Made by a program: the position numbers and the translations under genes. Under the pieces are notes generated by a model. It saw only the letters and a list, made by a program, of their open reading frames with translations, did not search any database and was not told the origin of the DNA. From Candidatus Zixiibacteriota bacterium (GTDB lineage: Bacteria > Zixibacteria > MSB-5A5 > SM1-73), in NCBI GenBank assembly GCA_020341875.1, contig CP070839.1, forward strand, positions 43,642 to 49,508: a stretch of DNA of 5,867 nucleotides, in the 5' to 3' direction. Positions 1 to 4,559 of this stretch are shown piece after piece (position 1 is the stretch's first letter; each line of letters begins with the position of its first letter).

Positions 1-1535
1 GGAATGTAGCCCGGTTTGTTGGCGCGCACTTCATAGGCGCCGGGACACATCTCTGGGAACATGTAATAGCCGTCGGTGTCACTCCAGGCCTCCGCATAGC
101 ACCAGTTGTCCAAACCTACCGCTATCAGATGGGCCGAGGCGATATGAGCACCTGTCGACTCATCGGTCACCAGGCCTGAGATCGAACCATACTCGCCCAG
201 CGGCGACAATGCGAGGTCGATGTTGGGTGTATTCTGGTCGGCAATCACGATGACCGACTCCGGATAGATCTCCGGCGCATAACCCTCCTTGTTGGCGATG
301 ACATGGTACGTCCCGGGGCATAGTTCAAGAATACCATAGTAGCCGCCTGTGTCGCTCCAGGCCTCACCGTAGCATTCATTGTCCAGACCTATCGCTCTCA
401 CGCGAGCCATGATGATGGCCAGACCGGTCGTTTCATCTGTCACCCTGCCGGTAATCCAGCCATGACCGGCTTCTGGTTGGAGGGCAAAGTCGATGTTCGG
501 CGTATTCTCTCCCGGGAATACAATGACCGAATCCGGATAGGTCTCCGGTATGTAACCCTCTTTTCCTGCGTGAACCTGATAAGCACCCGGCGGCAACTCA
601 GGGCAGAAGTAATAACCGGCAGTGTCGGTAAACCAGACACCGTATACGCCGGTTATGGTGATCGCGGCCATTATGATCGGGTGGCCGGTCTGCTCATCGG
701 TTACCCTGCCTGATAACGACCCGAATTCCGGTCCGCCCACAAAGGTGAGGGCGAAGTTTATCTCGGGGGTGTTCTGCCCTTCCTCTACGGTCACCAGTTC
801 CGGGTAAACCTCGTCTTCATATCCGTCCTTGTGAACTCCGACGTGATACTGCCCGGGGACAAGTTCCTGGATCAGATAGTATCCCGCACTGTCCGTCCAT
901 GTGAACCCTCCGCCCGGCGTGCCCTCGTGACCCTCAGCCCAGACGTGGGCCATGGGAAGCGGTAATCCTGTCTCCTCGTCGGTCACCCACCCCGAGATCG
1001 AGCCGGTTTCTCCGAAAGGCGTCAGGGCGAAGTCTATGTCGGGAGTATTCTGACCACCGATCACGATCACAGACTCAGGGTAGGTCTCCGGATGGTACCC
1101 GGCGGCGCTGGCATAAACCAGATAGGCTCCAGGAGGGATGTAGTCGCACAGGTAGTACCCGGCGGAATCGGTGAACCAGACACAGTCGCAATCCAGATCG
1201 CTTAGACCTATGGCCGCACCTACGATCGGATGGCCGGTGACTTCGTCGGTAACGCGACCTGAGATTGAGCCGGTCCCTCCACCGGTGGAAGTCAAAGCAA
1301 AATCAATATCCGGAGTGTTCTCTCCGTGAAATACGATCACGGACTCCGGATAGGTTTCGGGAAAATACCCCTCGGCATGCGCCGTGACCCAATACGCTCC
1401 CGGGGGGATGCTGTCACAGAAGTAATGCCCCTCCGGGCCGGTATACCAGACGCCATAAATCCCGCTCAGCGTAATCGCCGCGCCTGCGATGGGGTCAGCG
1501 CTAGTCTCATCGATGACCCTCCCCGAGAGCGAACC
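1..1535 (-). repeat. Six tandem protein-coding repeats, about 261-282 bases each, last one cut by the window edge
   Basis: Repeat units occupy approximately 1535-1272, 1271-1005, 1004-723, 722-462, 461-189 and 188-1. They encode 88, 89, 94, 87, 91 and at least 62 residues. Units 1 and 4 are most alike in their first half (both carry a YGVW segment and an IVF-x-GENTP segment). Units 5 and 6 share a GLDN-x-CY-x-EAWSDT block. Unit 3 is the most divergent and carries a glycine-rich insertion (near residues 228-236). Similarity is obvious in the protein but interrupted in the DNA, which suggests old duplications rather than a recent array. Confidence 0.9.
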
Positions 1536-1613
1536 GAACTGAGCAAATGACGACCCCGTAAGGATCAGCAGCAAGGCTAGACTGACGATTACAAACAAGA
1601 GTCTTGCCCTCAT
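1..1613 (-). CDS. Secreted protein of tandem carboxypeptidase-regulatory-like repeats (3' end outside window)
   Basis: Reading the minus strand from the ATG at 1613 gives 537 uninterrupted codons running off the left edge, so the C-terminus is missing. Residues 1-24 are a clear signal peptide: basic start (MRAR), a hydrophobic core rich in L, V and I, and an SFA|Q cleavage site. The rest is six repeats of about 87-94 residues starting near residues 27, 115, 204, 298, 385 and 476. Each follows the pattern G-S-(I/L)-(S/T)-G-x-V-x-D-E, then a D-x-x-G-Y-Y turn, PG-x-Y-x-V, a K/A-x-GY, a YPES-V-V strand and N-T-P-x-I-(D/N)-(F/L)-A-L. This is the carboxypeptidase regulatory-like (transthyretin-type) beta-sandwich, which usually serves as a stalk, adhesion or spacer module in exported proteins. 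No catalytic domain is visible in the part present; one could follow, or a sorting domain such as a dockerin. The start is supported by GGAGGTGG five bases upstream and by the signal peptide. Family and export are secure; biological role is unknown. Confidence 0.93.
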   Translation of the reverse strand, partial: MRARLLFVIVSLALLLILTGSSFAQFGSLSGRVIDETSADPIAGAAITLSGIYGVWYTGPEGHYFCDSIPPGAYWVTAHAEGYFPETYPESVIVFHGENTPDIDFALTSTGGGTGSISGRVTDEVTGHPIVGAAIGLSDLDCDCVWFTDSAGYYLCDYIPPGAYLVYASAAGYHPETYPESVIVIGGQNTPDIDFALTPFGETGSISGWVTDEETGLPLPMAHVWAEGHEGTPGGGFTWTDSAGYYLIQELVPGQYHVGVHKDGYEDEVYPELVTVEEGQNTPEINFALTFVGGPEFGSLSGRVTDEQTGHPIIMAAITITGVYGVWFTDTAGYYFCPELPPGAYQVHAGKEGYIPETYPDSVIVFPGENTPNIDFALQPEAGHGWITGRVTDETTGLAIIMARVRAIGLDNECYGEAWSDTGGYYGILELCPGTYHVIANKEGYAPEIYPESVIVIADQNTPNIDLALSPLGEYGSISGLVTDESTGAHIASAHLIAVGLDNWCYAEAWSDTDGYYMFPEMCPGAYEVRANKPGYI

Positions 1614-1618
1614 CGAAA

Positions 1619-1626
1619 CCACCTCC
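1619..1626 (-). promoter_or_regulatory. Ribosome binding site of the repeat-protein gene
   Basis: On the minus strand GGAGGTGG lies five bases before the ATG at 1613. It is a near-perfect anti-16S match and fixes that ATG as the start. Confidence 0.85.
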
Positions 1627-1761
1627 ATTTCTCTTTCTTACACCGCACTATTGCCAAGACGTACTTGTCGCCCAGGGGCTACAACCATGTAGGACCAGTT
1701 TCTGAAGACGCTCGGATGACGATTAAAACCAGAATCGCCCGTAGGCAGGAATCACTTTCGT

Positions 1762-1790
1762 AATATAATCTTTCCGCCGGCTCTTGTCAA
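1762..1790 (-). promoter_or_regulatory. Sigma-70-type promoter of the repeat-protein gene
   Basis: Read on the minus strand, a perfect TTGACA -35 box (1790-1785) is followed by a 17-base spacer and TATATT (1767-1762) as the -10 box. Transcription would start near 1755 and give a leader of about 140 bases before the ATG at 1613. A small inverted repeat, CTACA-ACCA-TGTAG on the plus strand (1679-1692), lies in that leader and has no obvious function. The -35 box overlaps the TTG that would otherwise be the earliest possible start of the opposite-strand reductase ORF, which argues against that start. Confidence 0.7.
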
Positions 1791-1873
1791 TAAAAATCGG
1801 CAAATACGTCAAAGGCTATTTCCCCGACGACTTGAGAGATTCAGCTTCTCCCCTCGAAAGGGCTATCTGGAGT

Positions 1874-1906
1874 GTTCGCCTTCAGGCGAACCTTTGGTTT
1901 TCTTCT
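1874..1906 (+). terminator. Perfect 7-bp hairpin with T-rich tail (terminator- or attenuator-like)
   Basis: GTTCGCC (1874-1880), a TTCA loop, and GGCGAAC (1885-1891) form a perfect GC-rich stem. It is followed on the plus strand by a tail containing CTTTGG and TTTTCTTCT. The shape fits an intrinsic terminator reading rightward, although the T-run is interrupted. No obvious plus-strand gene ends just before it, so it may instead attenuate a leader of the RibD-like gene, or be a dispersed palindromic repeat. The structure is directly visible; its function is inferred. Confidence 0.4.
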
Positions 1907-1927
1907 CCCTACCTTTCAAATTATGCC

Positions 1928-1954
1928 TTGACAAGGAACCACTTAGCGCATAAT
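1928..1954 (+). promoter_or_regulatory. Possible promoter of the RibD-like gene
   Basis: A perfect TTGACA (1928-1933) is followed after 15 bases by CATAAT (1949-1954). The spacer is shorter than the ideal 17. A start near 1961 would leave about 27 bases of leader before the ATG at 1988, consistent with that ATG being the true start. Confidence 0.4.
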
Positions 1955-1987
1955 CTTCTTCAGAAAGAACACGTATCCAAGATCCCA

Positions 1988-2737
1988 ATGAAAGACATTC
2001 CTCTTTTGACAGAGAAACAGACCCGCCAACTTGCCCGATCGCTCCAAAAGATGGCTCAAGCGAAATACAGGAAAACCGGGCTTCCCTTCGTAACACTGAA
2101 GTTTGCACAGACCCTGGACGGGAAGGTCGCCACCCTTACCGGCGATTCGAAATGGATCAGCGGTCCCTCCTCTCTTCGCTTGGCCCATAGACTGAGGAGC
2201 ATTCACGATGCCATACTGGTGGGCGTGGAGACGATCATCCGGGACGATCCGCGCCTGACCGTCCGTCTGGTCAAGGGAAAAAGCCCTCGAAGGATAATAG
2301 CAGACAGTCGGCTTCGAGTCCCTCTCGGACGTAGGGTGCTCGGGAAGAGGTCAGCACCGTCCACTATCATTGCGACGACCTCCCTCTCTAATCCACGGAA
2401 GGCCAGCAAAATAACATCCGCCGGTGCTGACGTATGGTACGTCAGGAGGGATAGTTCCGATCATGTCGACCTGCGAGATCTCCTGCAGGAATTGGGGAGA
2501 GCTGACATTCGTTCCGTCTTGGTGGAGGGTGGCTCAAAGATGCTCAGCTCTTTTCTCAAGAGACGACTCGCAGACTATCTGGTGGTGGTCATATCCCCCA
2601 AGATCGTCGGAAAGGGGCTTTGCTCCGTGGAACTTACGGCTCCGCACCAATTGAAGGGTTTGACCTCGGTGCCTTCTGTGAGATATTTCCGGTCCGGCGA
2701 GGACGTCATCCTAACAGCACGCGTCGATAAAGCTTGA
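1988..2737 (+). CDS. Stand-alone RibD C-terminal domain protein (pyrimidine reductase-like)
   Basis: The 249-residue product matches the dihydrofolate-reductase-fold reductase half of RibD. In riboflavin synthesis that half uses NADPH to reduce the ribosylamino-pyrimidine phosphate in the cytoplasm. Visible family marks are GLPFVTLK followed by A-x-T-LDG-K (about residues 31-46), the SKWIS segment (54-58), ILVG...RDDPRLTVR (76-93), RRIIADSRLRVPLG (101-114), LVEGGS (178-183) and the D-x-L-x-V-x-x-SPKIVG strand-turn after it. The N-terminal zinc deaminase domain of bifunctional RibD (HAE and PCxxC motifs) is absent, and there is no room for it upstream. About 25 residues of the helical linker that normally joins the two domains are still present. 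The ORF is open back to a TTG at 1784, but I prefer the ATG at 1988 because the upstream part looks non-coding; the ATG lacks a strong ribosome binding site, so the start is uncertain. It could serve riboflavin synthesis with a separate deaminase, or reduce another pterin- or pyrimidine-like substrate. The fold family is secure, the exact substrate is not. Confidence 0.85.
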   Translation: MKDIPLLTEKQTRQLARSLQKMAQAKYRKTGLPFVTLKFAQTLDGKVATLTGDSKWISGPSSLRLAHRLRSIHDAILVGVETIIRDDPRLTVRLVKGKSPRRIIADSRLRVPLGRRVLGKRSAPSTIIATTSLSNPRKASKITSAGADVWYVRRDSSDHVDLRDLLQELGRADIRSVLVEGGSKMLSSFLKRRLADYLVVVISPKIVGKGLCSVELTAPHQLKGLTSVPSVRYFRSGEDVILTARVDKA

Positions 2738-2789
2738 CCATTCACTGCAGTTTCCCAATCTCGAATCTTCGCTGTCAAACACTTTAGAT

Positions 2790-2816
2790 CCTGGTGGTCA
2801 ACTTCTTACCAGGTTT
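2790..2816 (+). terminator. Weak candidate terminator after the RibD-like gene
   Basis: CCTGGT (2790-2795) and ACCAGG (2808-2813) can pair as a 6-bp stem around a 12-base loop, followed by only TTT. It is placed about 50 bases after the stop codon, as expected, but the long loop and short T-run make it a poor intrinsic terminator. Confidence 0.3.
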
Positions 2817-2820
2817 GCTG

Positions 2821-2840
2821 AGGCGGCATTGATGCGGCCT
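2821..2840. repeat. Imperfect inverted repeat upstream of the M23 promoter
   Basis: AGGC-G-GCA-TTGA-TGC-G-GCCT is a two-fold symmetric 20-base element with a single mismatched G:G position in each arm. It ends 19 bases before the -35 box of the M23 promoter and has no T-run after it, so an operator is a possibility and a terminator is less likely. Confidence 0.35.
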
Positions 2841-2859
2841 GATTACGCCAAATACTGCC

Positions 2860-2887
2860 TTGACAATTTTGAGTTTAGTGTTATACT
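2860..2887 (+). promoter_or_regulatory. Sigma-70-type promoter of the M23 / FG-GAP transcript
   Basis: A perfect TTGACA (2860-2865) is followed after 16 bases by TATACT (2882-2887), one mismatch from TATAAT, in an AT-rich stretch. Transcription would begin near 2894, giving a leader of about 130 bases before the ATG at 3027. Confidence 0.7.
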
Positions 2888-3010
2888 TATTTATAGAGGA
2901 ATGCAGTCTTTGACATCGGTTCGATTGCTGGGCTGGATATCAAGTACAACATGAATAGTTTCGCCTAAGGCCCTGTAAGTCAAGAGTATAGCGCCATGTC
3001 GTGAGTTTTT

Positions 3011-3020
3011 GGAAAGGGAA
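3011..3020 (+). promoter_or_regulatory. Ribosome binding site deciding the M23 start
   Basis: The purine run GGAAAGGGAA ends six bases before the ATG at 3027. The earlier in-frame TTG at 3009 lies immediately before this purine run and so cannot use it, which makes 3027 the better start. Confidence 0.55.
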
Positions 3021-3026
3021 GCGCGA

Positions 3027-4505
3027 ATGAATCCCGGATCAGGGAAATCAAGACAAATGATGAGAATCTGTCTGTTCTTGACCCTCGTTCTGACTATTCC
3101 TGCAACCAGGGTGCAAAGCGTCCGTTGGCCCTTTGGCCTGGGTGATGAGTCGCTCCCGCTGGGCAACAACTACGGCGAATATCAACTTTACGGCAGTGTC
3201 TCTTATCTTCATCCTGGAATTGACATCATGCAGTTTGCCGGCTCGCCGGTCTATGCGGTCAAAGCCGGAGTAGTGAAGGCTGTGCTTACCACCTCCGGTG
3301 ATTACCACTGGAGGGTCGCCGTGGGAGATTCGGCCGGTTCCGGCTGGTGCGATGGCTGGCTCTATGCCCATTTGGAGAGATACACCATCCCGGTTCAGGT
3401 GGGTGACACGGTCCAGGTCGGCGATTATCTGGGCGATTTAGTCTGGTGGCCGGTGGCCGGGTTCCATCACCTCCATTTCGTCAAGATAAGAAACCAGGGG
3501 ACAAGCTGGTTTTCCGACTGGATGTTCATCGCCAATCCTCTGGACGAGTTGACTCCCATAGACGAACCGGACTTCCCGGTTATCGAAGACGCCAGGGACG
3601 GGGCAAAGTTTGCCTTCTGCTATAACAACACCCATGTATATTTCGACCCGGGAGCTCCCGTCTCCGGACCTGTTGACATAATCTCGAAAATAGCTGATAG
3701 GACCATTGATCCCTACTGGCGCCTTGTGCCCTATCGGGTTGAATACTCCGTTTTCAATGACAGCATCTCCGTTGGGCCGCTTCTTTCCTTCATCTTCACC
3801 GACACCCTCTTTTGGTTCGAGAACGTGCATGTCGTGTATCAGGAGGACGAGGTATGCCAGAGCCAGGGGGATTACGATTTCAGAAATTTCTACTTCATCG
3901 TCACCAACACCGACGGAGACAGCGTGATCGAAGCCTCTGATTGGCTTTTGGGCTGGAATACCCAGGAGTTCCCCAACGGCACTTACTGGGTGAAGGTTAC
4001 CGCTTCCGACAGGTACGGGAACACAGACTCCGACAGCATGGAGGTAGAGGTTGAGAATTATTTCTCGGTATCGGGCAAAGTCGGCTTGTCCGATGACCCT
4101 CCGGATTCATCGGGAAGCATCCTTCATATCTCGGGGATCGGACTCGAGGACACCACCGATCAGACCGGCTCCTTTGTTCTTGAAAACGTGGGCGGTGGAT
4201 CTCATCTCTTTCAAATCACCCATCCCGGTTACGTCCCCCTCGACACCATAGTCCAGGTTTTCGGGGGCCCGGACTTTCGATTTACGCTGGACATCGGATC
4301 CTATATTCGTGGAGATGTCAACTACGATCAGGAGATCAACGTCGCAGACGTGGTTTATCTGGTGAACTATCTGTTCAGGAACGGGCCCTTACCCGTTCCT
4401 TACTTCGGCGGGGACGCAAGTGGCGATGGGGCCATCGACGTGGGCGACAGTGTTTACCTCGTAAACTATCTGTTCAGAGACGGGCCTCCTCCGGGAGGCA
4501 ATTGA
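3027..4505 (+). CDS. Secreted M23-family metallopeptidase-like protein with Ig-like, carboxypeptidase-regulatory-like and dockerin domains
   Basis: The 492-residue product has a signal peptide (residues 1 to about 31, core ICLFLTLVLTI), so it acts outside the cytoplasm. Residues about 55-170 form an M23 (lysostaphin/LytM-type) domain. HPGID gives H62 and D66, YAHL gives H115, and HHLHF gives H148 and H150. By analogy with lysostaphin, H62, D66 and H150 would bind zinc, with H115 and H148 catalytic. The VGDTVQVGDYLG segment between them is typical of the family. All key residues are intact, so activity on a glycine-containing or peptidoglycan cross-link is plausible, although M23 domains in large exported proteins may act on other substrates. 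Residues about 180-345 look like beta-sandwich, ending in a PNGTYWVKVTASD Ig-like strand pair. Residues about 346-427 are a carboxypeptidase-regulatory-like domain, related to the repeats of the divergent upstream gene. Residues 429-492 are a type I dockerin with two calcium loops (D430/N432/D434/D441 and D463/S465/D467/D474), each followed by a YLVNYLF helix. The FG-GAP gene follows after 54 bases, probably in the same transcript. Confidence 0.9.
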   Translation: MNPGSGKSRQMMRICLFLTLVLTIPATRVQSVRWPFGLGDESLPLGNNYGEYQLYGSVSYLHPGIDIMQFAGSPVYAVKAGVVKAVLTTSGDYHWRVAVGDSAGSGWCDGWLYAHLERYTIPVQVGDTVQVGDYLGDLVWWPVAGFHHLHFVKIRNQGTSWFSDWMFIANPLDELTPIDEPDFPVIEDARDGAKFAFCYNNTHVYFDPGAPVSGPVDIISKIADRTIDPYWRLVPYRVEYSVFNDSISVGPLLSFIFTDTLFWFENVHVVYQEDEVCQSQGDYDFRNFYFIVTNTDGDSVIEASDWLLGWNTQEFPNGTYWVKVTASDRYGNTDSDSMEVEVENYFSVSGKVGLSDDPPDSSGSILHISGIGLEDTTDQTGSFVLENVGGGSHLFQITHPGYVPLDTIVQVFGGPDFRFTLDIGSYIRGDVNYDQEINVADVVYLVNYLFRNGPLPVPYFGGDASGDGAIDVGDSVYLVNYLFRDGPPPGGN

Positions 4506-4545
4506 TGAGCGCGGGCTGAGGGCCAGAAGAAACGAAACATATTAC

Positions 4546-4551
4546 GGAGGT
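4546..4551 (+). promoter_or_regulatory. Ribosome binding site of the FG-GAP gene
   Basis: GGAGGT lies eight bases before the ATG at 4560, an ideal match and spacing. No promoter or terminator is seen between the M23 stop and this site, supporting co-transcription. Confidence 0.85.
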
Positions 4552-4559
4552 AGTTAGCC

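Larger units (their letters stand above)
1614..1987. other. Divergent intergenic region between the repeat protein and the RibD-like gene
   Basis: No convincing gene is seen in these 374 bases. The right-hand part (1784-1987) is open in the reductase frame for 68 codons. However, it begins at a bare TTG without a Shine-Dalgarno sequence, overlaps a minus-strand promoter, and contains a hairpin with a T-rich tail plus a candidate plus-strand promoter. Its translation does not resemble the deaminase domain that precedes the reductase domain in normal RibD. The conserved boxes of an FMN riboswitch, common before riboflavin genes, are not recognisable. Confidence 0.6.
2738..3026. other. Intergenic region between the RibD-like gene and the M23 gene
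   Basis: No credible gene is present. It holds a weak terminator candidate (2790-2813), an imperfect inverted repeat (2821-2840), a good promoter (2860-2887) and a leader of roughly 130 bases before the M23 gene. A second TTGACA at 2910-2915 lacks a properly spaced -10 box. Confidence 0.6.

Noticed and set aside
462..807. Short open frames on the plus strand inside the repeat-protein gene.
   Set aside because: They are antisense to a long continuous coding frame with signal peptide and repeats, and lack recognisable domains or ribosome binding sites.
1..1535. Regularly spaced similar DNA blocks could suggest a CRISPR or satellite array.
   Set aside because: Units are about 261-282 bases, coding throughout on the minus strand, divergent in DNA and conserved in protein; this is a domain repeat in a gene.
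1784..1987. TTG at 1784 as the start of the RibD-like protein (317 residues).
   Set aside because: No Shine-Dalgarno sequence, overlap with a near-perfect opposite promoter, a hairpin inside the stretch, and no resemblance of its translation to RibD; kept as a finding because it is not fully excluded.
1614..1987. FMN riboswitch expected before a riboflavin gene.
   Set aside because: The conserved boxes of that element (such as GGTGAAATTCC-type segments) could not be found on the plus strand.
2910..2940. Second promoter starting with TTGACA at 2910.
   Set aside because: No acceptable -10 box at 16-18 bases; the nearest candidate (GGATAT) needs a 19-base spacer and matches poorly.
2901..2954. 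A 17-codon open frame with an upstream GAGG in the M23 leader.
   Set aside because: The purine-rich site is only one base from the ATG, the peptide has no recognisable feature, and such a length is expected by chance.
3009..3026. TTG at 3009 as the start of the M23 protein.
   Set aside because: The purine-rich ribosome binding site lies downstream of this TTG and immediately before the ATG at 3027.
4506..4559. Possible terminator between the M23 and FG-GAP genes.
   Set aside because: Only 3-bp stems can be formed in the GC-rich part and no T-run follows.
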